Positions 48,290-58,532 of a stretch of 64,000 bases of DNA are shown in pieces. The stretch's first letter is position 1. Each line of letters starts with the position of its first letter. The position numbers were made by a program, and so were the translations under genes. The notes below the pieces were generated by a model. It worked only from the letters and a program-made list of their open reading frames with translations, was not told where the DNA came from and did not search any database. Origin of the DNA: Symbiodinium natans (taxonomy: Eukaryota; Sar; Dinophyceae; Suessiales; Symbiodiniaceae); the NCBI GenBank assembly GCA_905221605.1, contig CAJNDS010000259.1:121568-185567 (forward strand), given 5' to 3'.

Positions 48290-49720
48290 ACTTAAAATCC
48301 TTTAAATCTTGAAGAAGGGAATCTTCATCCATCTAATTTTCGAAAAATTCTGTAAGTCTTGGAGAAATTTGAATTGTAGTCTTCAAAAATCTAAATGGGA
48401 AGGGCCCGGGGCCCCCCATACCCATTTATGTTTTTTTAAAACCTTTCAAGTCCTTAAAGCAAATGCATTCGGACCCCTTCCCATTTGATTAATTAATGAC
48501 TTTAAAAGTTTTTCAAGGCTGTTAGAAACTTTAAAGCCCTGAAAAAAGTCGGGCCCCTTCCCATCTAGTTTGTCAAAGGTATTCAGATATTGGGGGGACC
48601 AGGGGCCCGCCCCAGTTATTCTGTAAGGATTCTCAACATGTTAAGGACCTTTAAAATGTTGAAAATAATGAAAATGGGAAAGGTTTAGAGTTAAAACCTA
48701 TAAAAGGGCGGGGGGGGGGGGGGCTTTTAAGATCCTAAAAAATTGAATTGGGCGCCCCATTTAATTTTTTTTTGGGGGGGAGGGCTTCTAACATCTCCAA
48801 AATATGCAAAATCATTAAATCTTTAAAATCTGTAAAGTTTGATTGGGGCCCCATTTAAATTTTCAAGGTGAGGCCTTTTAAAATCTTTTAAAACTTAAAG
48901 CCATTAAAATTTTACTGAGGCCCCCCACTTAAAGTTTAAAGGGGGGAGGCCCTTTTACAATCTTTAAAATCTTTAACGTCTCTAGAATTTAATTGGGGCC
49001 CCTAAGTAAACTCTTTTTTTTTTTGGGGGGGGTTTGAAAATCTTTGAAATTGAACTGGGGGCCCCATTTAAATTTCAACGGGGGAGCCCCCTGCTAAACT
49101 CTGTAAAACCTTTGAAACCTTTAAGATCTTTAAAGCTTCATTGGGGCGGGGGGCGGGGGCTTTTTTAAATCTTTACAAAACCTTTAAAAGTGAATTGGGG
49201 GGGCCCATTTAAACTTCAAGGGCGGGGGGGAGCCCTTTCAAAATCTTTAAAATCATTAAAACCTGTATAAATCTTAAAATTTCATTGGGGTTCCATTTAA
49301 ATGTTCAAGGGGAGGCCCCTTTTCACAAATCTTCAAAAACTTTAAAAAACATACTTGGGGTCACATATAAATTTGAGCGGGGGAGCTCTCTATTAAAATC
49401 TGAAAAACTTTTAACATCTTTAAAATTTATTTGGTGCACCCCAATTTTCATTTGAAAGGGGGAGGGCCTTCAATTATCTTCAAGAACTTGAAATTTCATA
49501 CTCTTTCAAATTTACATGGGGGCTCCAAGTAAATTTTAAAGGGGCAGGCCCCTTTTAAAGTCTTTAAAATCCTTAATATTTAACCCACTTAAAGCTTCAA
49601 GGGGGGAGGCCCCTTTTAAATCTTCAAACACCTTTAAAATCTTTAAAATCTGATTGGTGGCCCCCAATGAAATTTTAAAGGGGCAGGCCCCCCCCCCCTT
49701 GGGGGGGGGGGGCCAAAAAA
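48290..49720. repeat. Highly diverged tandem repeat, ~75-90 bp units
   Basis: Recurring order of words: ATTGGGGCCCCATTTAAA, TTCAAGGGGGAGGCCCCTTT, then TAAAATCTTTAAAATCTTTA. Starts of the TTGGGGCC word are visible at about 48843, 48915, 48992, 49056, 49139, 49193, 49284, 49353, 49428, 49512, 49579 and 49651. Units vary in length and differ by many indels. Confidence 0.8.
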
Positions 49721-49825
49721 AAACTCCTATATATATATTTTTTATTTTTTTTTGGGCCCCCCCCCCGCGGGGGGAGGGGCGGATTTTTTTTTTGGTTTTT
49801 TTTGCCCCCCCCCCCCTCCCCGGAG
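49688..49825. repeat. Homopolymer-rich G/C/T/A block
   Basis: Alternating runs of 7-14 C, G, A and T, including short inverted poly-C/poly-G pairs, at the end of the degenerate array. Runs like this are prone to sequencing and assembly error. Confidence 0.7.
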
Positions 49826-50182
49826 AGACCAGGACGAAAGTCCATACTCTGACCGCCACGCAATCTCTGAAACTGAGCATTATTTAAGAATATGCCTACT
49901 CATTACATTTGGGTAGTAGATGCATGTGTGTCCAGCTTTGATACGTTGAGTTGTACATTTATAGTGTTAGCTTAAAACACTGACCTACGAAAAACTCGGG
50001 CCTGCAGTGCGACGTTTTCTGTATGTATATATGTATATATGTATATATGTATATATGTATACATGTATTGTGAAGTCGACCAGTCACTGGTCTTGCACAA
50101 GCAATGCAAACGCAGGCTGGCCACGCTGTTTTACGACTTCGCGGGATCACCAGCTCTGAGGTGCCCTACGGCCGAGCGTCCG

Positions 50183-50294
50183 GTCGGACCGCTCTGCAAC
50201 CTAAAAGCTACAGAACGAAACTACCGAGCGCAACGGCTACAAGTCTAGGTCGTACTTGAGCCAAAATTGGCAAATTCCAAAACTGAAACGTGCA
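50183..50294 (-). repeat. Spliced-leader-like dispersed repeat, copy 2 (inverted)
   Basis: Reverse complement reads TTCACTTGCACGTTTCAGTT, a gap, then GCCAATTTTGGCTCAAGTAC, then CTAGACTTG, GCCGTTG and AGTTTCG, matching copy 1 near 41.7 kb at most positions over ~100 bp with small indels. Confidence 0.55.
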
Positions 50295-51064
50295 AGTGAA
50301 ATGCTACAGACTACACTGGCACAGAGCACAGCATGCTAACATGCATTGACCTGCTCACATTCGCCCCTCAGCCGAGGCTCCCAGCTCATCTTCTCAAATG
50401 AGCTCAATGTGCATCAAGCACTTGAAGAAAGAAAAGGAGGGTAGGGCGGGGGTGTCGCGTGCGACCATGGTAGTCTGCACATCAGGAGCATTGGTATGCG
50501 GCTTGGGCGGCAGCCCGCACTACCAAGACGAACGCACGACGACAACGACCCTCAGCAGCCCAAAGTCACCCTATAGGCAGAGAGCTCCCGCCTTTGTGCT
50601 GGCAGGCGAGGCTCCAGAGTTTTAGGCAGGTCTCTGTGCTACTTGTGCGAAGTGCAAAAGCTATAGTACACTGTACAACTACGGGTCCTAGGTCCTAAGC
50701 TACGGCTACGGCTACTCACCTATCTGGAACTACCCTACGGGCTACCGGACTCAGCGAGAGCCGCGCACATGGCTTGTGCCGCAGCATGGCTGCTCACACG
50801 CGCTTCGGTGAGCGCCACGCCGCGACCTGGACACGGTCCGCGAGCGTCATGCAAAAGAGCTCCATCGGATTCGGGCCACAGGCAATGCTGCGCGGCCAAA
50901 TGTGCGGTGGGGAACGCAAAATGGGCAGGACTCCATCCTGCCGCGGCGTTGCGCCCGCAAGCAAAAGCAAAGTGCAAAGAAGAAAAGCGGCGAAGCAGCG
51001 TGCCATGCTGCGACACCTGAAGCAGGCGTGGAATGGATACCACGCTGCGCCGAACGGCCGCAGC

Positions 51065-51640
51065 CTACTCGATTCCGACTGGAATCTCCTGAGCGGCTGT
51101 GACTACGGCATGGTTGCCGGAGCTGCTTGCGCGCTCAAGCTGTGGGCGCCGGGCGGCCGCCTCGTTGAGATCCAAAGCCCCAGCCGCAACACGCTGAAAC
51201 TCCTCAACGAAGGAAACCGTGGCGGGGTGTGCCTTCGCAGTCTCAAGCCTGAGGCCAGTCTCGGAATTGGCCCTGCTGCTTGTGGTGAAATTGAGACTGC
51301 CAATCAGCAACACCGCGCCATCGGGCCGCAGTAGGCATTTGAATGGTGGAGGCCCTGGATCCCTGATCCTACTCGGGCTCCGCGCCCATCCTGAGCGTAG
51401 GCGTCGCGGACCGAAGTCCCGCAAGCAACCCGGACTTCTGCGCCGGCTGCAGACAGGCGTTTAAGGACCTGCCATTGCAGCTTCGTCCGCTGACATTGGG
51501 ACGCATCGGCGATGACACGAACACCCGCCCCTTTGGCCAGCGATGTTTCGATGTTTTCACGCAAACCGGGCAATCGAAACTATAGGGACGGACATAAATG
51601 ATGTCCTCGCTCGTGCCTGCACTGGGCGGCCTTCCTGTCA
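51065..51640 (-). pseudogene. Phospholipase-D-like (HKD) domain, frameshifted
   Basis: Read on the minus strand: DIIYVRPYSFD, then, after a one-base frame change near 51555, GLRENIETSLAKGAGVRVIA, VLKRLSAAGAEVRVA, and LHHSNAYC, then after a second frame change near 51330, DGAVLLIGSLNFTTSSRANS. The last part fits the PLD-superfamily HKD signature (H-x-K-x4-D-x6-G-S-x-N), with Asn in place of the Lys. One HKD half of ~170 residues resembles the small single-HKD nucleases and cardiolipin-hydrolase-like proteins. The frameshifts and lost Lys point to a dead copy. It lies just downstream of the zinc-finger pseudogene on the same strand, so both may belong to one element. Confidence 0.7.
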
Positions 51641-52229
51641 GGAATTCCGCCTCGCAGGAGGGCGGGTTTCTGACCGAGGGGCCTTTGCTAAGCCTGTGCG
51701 GCGTACGTGCAGCGATAGTCTTGGCAGCTGCTCCTCTCTGGGCAGCGTCGGCCTGCGTGGGAACGCTCACGACTGCTGAGGGTGCTGCGGCCTGGACACG
51801 ACCCGCAAGCCCCTGAAAACAGGAGAGCCCGCGGCTCTTTGCCGCAAGTTGAGAAAAGCAGCTGTCGCGAGCGCCACCTTACCCTTGGCGATAGCTTCCA
51901 GCGGTGGAGCCTGCCATCGAGTCCGTGAGAATCGTTCCTGCGCCGCTACGGGCCGCGTTCGACAGCATGAGGCCCTGGGCCTTGGCGGAATCGACTGCGG
52001 CATCGCAGTGCCCGCAACGGCCCTCGGCGAGAAATGCCCTGCAGCCACACGCTGCGGATTCTTCGCCACGCTGCGGATTCTTCGCCTAGGTGCACCCATA
52101 CTTTGTGGACTGCGCCCTTCTTGGCGCCAGTCACTTGGAACGTGGCTTCCGTTCCCACCAGCTGCACGAGCTGCGCCGAGTGGGCCGCAGAATTGCCGTT
52201 GCGAAGGTGGGCAATCCTGTTAGGCCCTG

Positions 52230-54052
52230 CTCAAAAACCACAGAGCAGCTCCGCCGACGATCATCGTCATCAGAGTGACCGTCGTGCCGGCGACCCACGC
52301 GGTCCGCCTGGCACCTTGGCCGAGTTCCTCGAGGACTTCAGCTGAGCCTATTGAAGGCTGTGCGGGTGAGGCAGGCAGGGCCTCGCGGAGGCAGAACAAG
52401 GCTTGGCAGGGGCGGCGTGGAGCGAACCGCACTGAAGGGGAACCACGCCGTGCTGGTCCTAGGGTTAAGCGCGGCAATGATGCCCGCGGCAAAGGCTCCC
52501 CACGAGTACTTGCCTTTGCCTTTGGGCTTCCCTTTGCCCTTGCCCATTCTGCTGGCCTTTGCCCTTGCCACGGGCTTCGGACCAGTCGCTGCAAGCGTCG
52601 CGACCTTTCCCGTAGGTCGCTTCTTCTCGGCGGCGTTTACCGCCCCGCCGCTTGCGCTTGTTCCTAAGGAACGGCTGCAGCGTCTCAAGATCCATCGCCT
52701 GATTTGCGACGTCGATCTCAAAATCGAGGGCCTCCTGACTCGTGTCTGAGAGGTCGTCTCTCCCCCCTTCTGCTCTCCGCGGATCGGGGATCCCGCGAGA
52801 GACGACTTCCGCGAGCCTGAGCCGAGTGCTGCAGCGGAAACAAAGCTGGGGGAAGGAGAGATTCCACTTGAGGCAGTTCGGGCACTGCCAGCCCGCGATG
52901 CGGAGCGCCTGGTTGATGGCGTCGTCCCGGCTGGCTTTCTCCTCAAGGCGTCGCTCCTTCCGCGCGGCCTGTTCAGCGGCCCGCGCATCTTCGATTGCTT
53001 GGAGGTGCTCTGCGAGCTCCTCGTCTGAAAGCAATCTAGCGGCGTCCGCTCGCTCCTGTTGCGCCAGCAGTTCTTCTTCAGAGAACCTGCTGCGCCATCG
53101 CTCCGGCGCTGTTCGAGGATCGATCTCACGCGTATCCGATCCGTTGGCTTTGTGGAAGCGGCCCCCATCTTTGCCGCGGCGGAACAAGTGTCCCCACCAG
53201 TCTTGGCGAAGGGGGTCCAGCGGCGCAGTTGGGCTAACGCCGAGGTCTGCCGGCAGCGGCGCAGAGTGGCAAGCCGACTGGTGCAGGTGGTACTGCGTCA
53301 GGGAGGCAAAGACCAGAGCGCAGCCTGGGGCACTGCAAGGATAGTACCCGTCCGCGTCAGGCGCCGGATCGTTTTTTGCCGGCCGCGCAGGGGCTGAACT
53401 GCTTGACTCCGCTACTTCTGGCGGGTCCTCCCCTCCGTCCGACAGTTCTCCGGCGCTGGCGCCGGCGCCTTCTTCGGCCGCCTGGTCGTCTCGCGTCGCA
53501 AACCTCACGCGAAGGGTCTTAACCTTGACCCTAGCCTCCTCCTCCTTGACCCTAGTCTCTTCCTCCTTTGCCTCTCGCTTGAGCACTTCGTCGAGCTCCG
53601 TCAACTTTTGCTCGGCCAGCTCCAGAACGCGGCTCTGGGCCCGCTGAGCACGGAGGAGGGCATCGGAGGCAGCTGTGTAGTCCTCCGCACGCTGGACTAC
53701 CATCCGGCCCAGTGCGAGGACTTCGGCACCACCTCCTTTTTGACCGCGGCTGCTGGATCCCGCGTGTCGAGGAGCTCTGATTCGAGCTTGACTCCTCGGC
53801 AGCGGCAGCATGCTCGCGCTCGGCCTGCTCTTCCGCCTCTGAATCCTCTTGATCCAGGGCGTTAGGCTTGGGGAGGTTCCTACGCGGGTACATGCGCGTC
53901 TTTGGCCGCGGAGCAGCCTTGGGCGGCGTAGTCGGGCGGTCTCCCGCGGTCGTGGCACAGCCCGCAGCGGCCTGTGCCTCCGCCTTGGGACGCGGCGTGT
54001 CACTGGAACTCGCTGCGGCCGGCTGGCCCGCAGGGCTGTTCCCAAGGCGCAT
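52230..54052 (-). pseudogene. Zinc-finger, coiled-coil protein with C-terminal membrane segment, frameshifted
   Basis: A long minus-strand coding region whose most protein-like reading changes frame at about 53750 and again around 52.6 and 52.4 kb. Order: low-complexity start (MRLGNSPAGQPAAASSS), charged coiled coil near 53.6 kb (KLTELDEVLKREAKEEETRV), a C2H2-type finger near 53.3 kb (CSAPGCALVFASLTQYHLHQ), a second charged helical stretch, a RanBP2-type finger near 52.87 kb (W-x-C-x2-C...C-x2-C: WQCPNCLKWNLSFPQLCFRC), a Lys/Gly-rich tail, and a hydrophobic segment near 52.25 kb (VTLMTMIVGGAALWFLS). I do not recognise the whole protein. The frame changes suggest a decayed mobile-element or expanded-family copy, because the helicase gene in the same assembly has none. 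Confidence 0.6.
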
Positions 54053-54502
54053 CAGCCGAACCAGCCCACACTGAGCTCCGCGACTTTAAGGCTGTACTCG
54101 CCTGACCTTGGCGGAAGAGCCCATATACGGGTGATGCTTGTCGGCCTGACTAGTCAGGCCGACACCATCGGCTCCGCAGTAGATTCCCATGTCGGCGTCC
54201 CGGAGGACCGCCAATTCGACCTTGCGTCTGAAACCGCGACGGCCATCTTCCCACTGCCAAGGACATAGTGCACCGCTAGGCGGCCTGACGGTCTGCGATG
54301 ATGCCGTCCAGGCAGTGCACGTCGGTCCCGTGCCACATGCTGGGACCGTGCGTGGCTATCAGGCCATCTATAGCGGCTTCGGACAAGCCCGCCATCATGT
54401 AGGAGATGTGGTGTCCTGAGTCTTCACTGTGGCCCGAAGCCAGCCTTCGGACACACAGGACTGGTCGAGGCGTGGCTTCCTCTGACGGGAGTCGACCGAA
54501 GC

Positions 54503-55165
54503 ATGCTTGAACGAAGCCTCAGACTTCAAGGCGCGGAGGAAGGCGCAATCGCCGCGGTTCTCTCGCTGCACGCAACAGCCAAATATGTGATTGAGTCAGG
54601 GGGGAGATCCTCCAACATACACACGATGCGAGGCATCAGACAGGGGTGCCGACTTGCACCGGCCCTCTGGGCTATTTTATCGGCCCAACTCCTCCAAAAT
54701 CTGCAAAATCACATAGGGCCTCATGCAGCTCTTCCATTCACGGACTTTGCTGACGACACTCTCGGCCATTGGCTCATCAACGGCCTCGAAGAACTGCAGA
54801 TTGCCCAGCAGCAGGCAGCCCTTTTTCTACAACTTCTACAACAATACGGCCTTAAACTTAATGAAGACAAATCAAAAATTCTGTTTAAATTCAGCGGCAG
54901 ATGTGCGGCGCAGGCCACTCGCTCGAGAATCACTATGCGCAAAGAAGTGAAATGTTGGACAATACCAACTGCAGCACATGTCTTCAAGATTCCCATTGCC
55001 GCAGAAATCCAATACCTGGGGGTTGTAATCAGTGTGCGCCGACTTCGGATCTGGCAGACCTGCGTTTTGACCAGCGCGCTTCATGGTCTCCATGCCCTCA
55101 AACTTGGAGGGCCTGATGCCCTCAAGCTGTCACAATGGTTTCATAGACAGGTTAGAGCAAATTAA
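54503..55165 (+). pseudogene. Reverse transcriptase domain, 5'-truncated
   Basis: Polymerase domain of a non-LTR retrotransposon, which would copy element RNA at a nicked target. Visible motifs: MRGIRQGCRLAPALWAI (finger/palm motif of the RGxRQGxPLSP type), FADDT at 54746-54760 with the catalytic Asp pair, LKLNEDKSKIL, and YLGVVIS. A short helical thumb follows (ALHGLHALKL). The upstream motifs of the palm and any endonuclease are missing or unreadable; the frame ends in stops at 55165, after which zinc-finger coding resumes in other frames. Confidence 0.88.
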
Positions 55166-55359
55166 CGCACCTTCCAGCTCACCTCACCAAAGTGAGCAAC
55201 GCAGAACTAAGACAAAAATTTAACCTTGAAGACCCCGTCACTATTCTTCTGCACAGAGCAGAACAGAAGCTCGGCAAAGTTCAAGCCAATCGGAAGTAAC
55301 CCTGCTGCTATCAGTGAATGGGCTGACATTGTAGCGCACTACAAAGCGTTGCTCGCTGC

Positions 55360-56430
55360 TAGCCAAGCAAAGATTGTCGAAATGTCGGACGCTCGAACTG
55401 AGCTCTATCATGCATGTCCTGAATGCGGCCTCTACTCTACTTTCCAACGGCCAAAACGCAAAGGCAGCATTTAGCCCGCAAACATGGCATCAAAGTCACC
55501 AAGATTGAAAACGTACAATTTGATGTTGCCAAACATGCTAAAAATGGTATGCCACAATGCCGCTTTTGCAGTACTAAGTTCAGCTCAATGGAGGCACCTC
55601 GCTCACATGTGCTTCGAAACACGTGTGAGTGGCACCACAGCGAAAAACCAACCGACCCCTTGAAAGAGCGAGCCGACACTCCGGCCCAGTCGCATAGCAG
55701 CAATATCACAACCGGGAGGGACATGCCAGCTCACACCTCCACACAAGCCGGAACACCTGAGCAGAATCTCTGCACAAATGTTGATGATGCGACTACCGCA
55801 TTTTATTCAGCCACGCCTGTAGACATGAATAATCACAGTCCCACAGAGCAGATCAGCTACGCTGAAACCTCAGCTGACCAGCTCAGACATCACTGTGCCC
55901 TTTGCAATCACTGGATGGTCGACATGAACGGCATCAAAACGCACATCCTGCGCAAACATGCCAGCGTTTGGCATAAGTGTAATCCCACCATTAGTCAAGC
56001 TCTTGAGATCTTCAAAGACACCCTAATAAGAGATGCGCCCTGTCCCTACTGCACCAAGACAGTTTACGGGGTCTCACGACATGCCATACAGTGTCCAGTC
56101 CTTATGCAGATTGCACTTGTCATGCGTGTTTTGGATCTCAAGGTTGATGTCTACTCTGCAAGCTCGCGCCACAGTCGATCAGGCGCGCCGACTGTTGCAG
56201 CATCCTGCAGAAGCGGTGAGCTCTGACCAGGTTCCACTTTTGCAACTCAGCTGCCACATGTGCGGAGACTAAACATCCTGACTCCTACAAGACTTTTGAA
56301 GCTCTTTCCTCGCAACATTTGGGCACAATCGACCTTGGCCGGCCATGCCCCTTTTGCCAAACTGAATATCAGAAGACGCCCAAGGTGCACGTCTACAAGT
56401 GCTTGCCACTCCTTCAGGTAGTGGCAGTTT
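55360..56430 (+). pseudogene. C2H2/CCHC-like zinc-finger series of the retrotransposon
   Basis: At least five finger-like units: CPECGLY...RQHLARKHG (split by a frame change at ~55440), CRFCSTKF...SHVLRNTC, CALCNHWM...THILRKHASVWHKC, CPYCTKTVYGVSRHAIQC, and, after a further frame change near 56.23 kb, CPFCQTEYQKTPKVHVYKC. Such fingers in non-LTR elements (for example R2-like) usually bind target DNA or element RNA, and their position after the polymerase and not before it is notable. The longest intact frame is 55423-56226. Confidence 0.75.
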
Positions 56431-56433
56431 TAC

Positions 56434-57216
56434 TTGCTGGTCCCAATGACCAGCGCAGAGGCGCAAATTGCAGCTCTCTGGGGAAGTCAGACGGCCCTCA
56501 GCACGGCCCCAACACCCTTCGGGGGGGCGCCGAAGAAGCAAAGAAGAGCCGAGCCATCGAATCCAAAACGACAGCCAAAGCCCAACAAGAGCGAGAGGGC
56601 CATCCCGGACCTGGACGACGAGACGGAGGAGGAAGAACTCCTACAAGACCGTCCCAACAAGAGCCTGCAAAAGTTGCTTGTCCAGATGATCCTTCGCCAC
56701 GAGTTCTCCTTGCAGATGTTGGAGGCGGACCGAACATTCCGTCTTTACTTTCTCACCAAGGACAGCGCCGTTCTCCCGCAACTTCACAAGACCTCGCTGG
56801 ACTGGAAGGAGAAGCACGAACAAGGTCTATGCGACCCACTACGCACGGCACTGATGGGGGTTCTCATGCTAGAGCTCAAGGCAAGACTGGAGAAAACGAC
56901 CGAAGAGGGCCTGAGCAAACTCTGCAGAGATGCCAACTGGCTGACGCTGGACAACAAGTGGCGGCACCTGGCTTGGAATGTGAAGGATCAAAAAATGCTG
57001 CCTACCGACCAGGAGCCAGTCGAGCACCGCAAGGTCATGGACTGCATTCTGCAGATTGCCAAAGAGGTCGTGAAGCCAGGATTGGTGCATCGCTTTCACT
57101 CACTACGTCCACTACAAGATCTGGCAGCCACTCAGCTGGTGGGGCTACGTCTCAGGCAAGCACGCGTCAAGCCAAGCAAACTGGCGGAGGCAGTCAAGAA
57201 GGCCAGCAGACGTTGA
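56434..57216 (+). CDS. Charged, helical region of the retrotransposon, open frame of 260 codons
   Basis: Starts with a low-complexity, Lys/Pro-rich stretch (APKKQRRAEPSNPKRQPKPN) that could be a nuclear-localisation segment, an acidic run (DLDDETEEEELL), then about 150 residues of predicted helix (QKLLVQMILRHEFSLQMLEA and onwards). No known family. It is the longest undamaged piece of the element and probably a linker between the fingers and the USP domain; the start codon is likely not a real start. Confidence 0.45.
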   Translation: MLVPMTSAEAQIAALWGSQTALSTAPTPFGGAPKKQRRAEPSNPKRQPKPNKSERAIPDLDDETEEEELLQDRPNKSLQKLLVQMILRHEFSLQMLEADRTFRLYFLTKDSAVLPQLHKTSLDWKEKHEQGLCDPLRTALMGVLMLELKARLEKTTEEGLSKLCRDANWLTLDNKWRHLAWNVKDQKMLPTDQEPVEHRKVMDCILQIAKEVVKPGLVHRFHSLRPLQDLAATQLVGLRLRQARVKPSKLAEAVKKASRR

Positions 57217-57227
57217 ACTGCTTCTTT
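57204..57227 (+). other. PIP-box-like motif
   Basis: QQTLNCFF is an exact match to the PCNA-interacting-peptide consensus Q-x-x-(L/I/M)-x-x-F-F. It reads in the frame one step from the preceding helical region (frame change at about 57195) and is followed by a natural-looking linker GLGANQPSAPAGEP. Eight-residue matches can be chance. Confidence 0.4.
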
Positions 57228-57365
57228 GGTTTGGGAGCCAACCAGCCCTCGGCCCCTGCTGGGGAGCCGCAGCAGAATCCTTTGCGTGACTCAGTACCTG
57301 AGTCATCGCGGTCAGCCACATGCGCAGCCTCGGGGAGCAAGGACATACCACATGTCCGTACAGGG

Positions 57366-58260
57366 GGGGGGGGACTCTTCTTCTTTAAGAGACCGCAATG
57401 GGGACACTGCTGCTCTCGAGACAGCGCAACAAGCCACCGCTGCTGCAACAGGCCGCAGCCACTGGCGCGAGAGAATCGTCCTAATTAACCGGCACAATCA
57501 GTGCTACTTGAACTCCACTGCCTTGCTTATTAGCAGTATCAGAGCTCATGTCAGTTCCCAAGTAGGAGAGATTGATGCCCTGTATCAGGTACCCACGACT
57601 GATTCCCAGATGGACTTGTTCCAGCAGGAAGGATGGAAGGCACTGCTCAAAAAACTGGAAGAAGAGGCCTCGACAACAGCATGATGTTACTGAGCTGCTT
57701 CACTTCATCTCTTCTGCGCTGCAAGGTCCGGCTATGGAGGGAGAATGGGCAATCAATCGCCCAACTCTCAGCTCCCCACTGAGACTCTTGGATCACTCGC
57801 CGACTAGTCCTTACATTACCATGAATTTTGATGGCGACATGGAACTTCAGGAAGTTATAAACGGTTGGAAGGGAAGTGCACATGTGACAGCACTGATCAG
57901 TGCACCTGAGATTCTTCTCATCAGCTTATAGCGCGCTTCCAGTTCTCTGGCAATCGTGTCAGAAAAAAGCGCAATCGCATACAACTTCAGCGCAGGGCGG
58001 TCATGCCCGTTTTTGACGCAAGGAGAAGCCTTACGGCCACCACAGGTGAGCCGAGAGCCCGACCCAAATAGGCTCGTGCAACTCATGATGCTCACTGCTC
58101 CCTCATTGGGGGCATCATTCACATAGGCGACCTAGCACACACAGGGCATTACCGAGCTTTTGAGATCGCTTCCATGACAGGCATGCCAGAAGAAACTGAA
58201 GATGCCATCAGCGCTGCTGGCATCATCATTCATGATGACAACCGTAGACCAGCTGTGGCC
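57366..58260 (+). pseudogene. Ubiquitin-specific-protease (USP)-like domain
   Basis: USPs are papain-fold cysteine proteases that remove ubiquitin. Visible landmarks in order: Cys box HNQCYLNSTALL with the catalytic Cys codon at 57502-57504; QQHDVTELLHFISSAL, matching the QQDA/HE-F-L segment; ILLISL then RFQFSGNRVRKKR, matching the LLI-LKRF-K segment; His box IHIGDLAHTGHYRAFEI with GHY at 58144-58152; and IIIHDDNRRP, the usual position of the third catalytic Asp/Asn. There are frame changes near 57365 (a poly-G run), 57668 and 57930, and an in-frame TAG near 58069. It lies in line with the retrotransposon and is probably part of it; a retrocopied host gene is the alternative. Confidence 0.72.
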
Positions 58261-58532
58261 ACAAGAGCTTAGCTGAATCAGATACACAACAATGCCTACG
58301 TCATTGCTCTTAGGAAGTCCTAGGTTTGTTGACGGCATTACGATGCTCAACATTTTATCCGTAGTATGCAGCACTTAGGTGCCATACTGCTTCCGGCAGG
58401 GCTAAAACAGCCCACTGGTCTTAATGACCTTGCCCGCTAGACTCGAGACTCTTGTGCAGCGTGCTTGACTCTTGTACAAGGTTGCGTGGGAAATGTTCGT
58501 TGTATACGTGCATCTGGGCGTCTTTTTGTTGT

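Larger units (their letters stand above)
54470..58440 (+). mobile_element. 5'-truncated, degenerate non-LTR (LINE-like) retrotransposon
   Basis: One plus-strand run of coding fragments in the order reverse transcriptase, finger series, charged region, PIP-box-like motif, USP domain. No LTRs, integrase or gag-type region are visible. The upstream end falls inside the reverse-transcriptase domain with no endonuclease before it, typical of 5' truncation during target-primed insertion. The 3' end is unclear; no poly-A tail is seen, and the AT-rich tandem array begins about 90 bp later. It is inactive: at least five frame changes or stops. Confidence 0.75.

Noticed and set aside
54189-54419. Upstream part of the reverse transcriptase or an endonuclease
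   Set aside because: No endonuclease or early palm motif could be read in any frame; I treat the element as truncated at about 54.47 kb.
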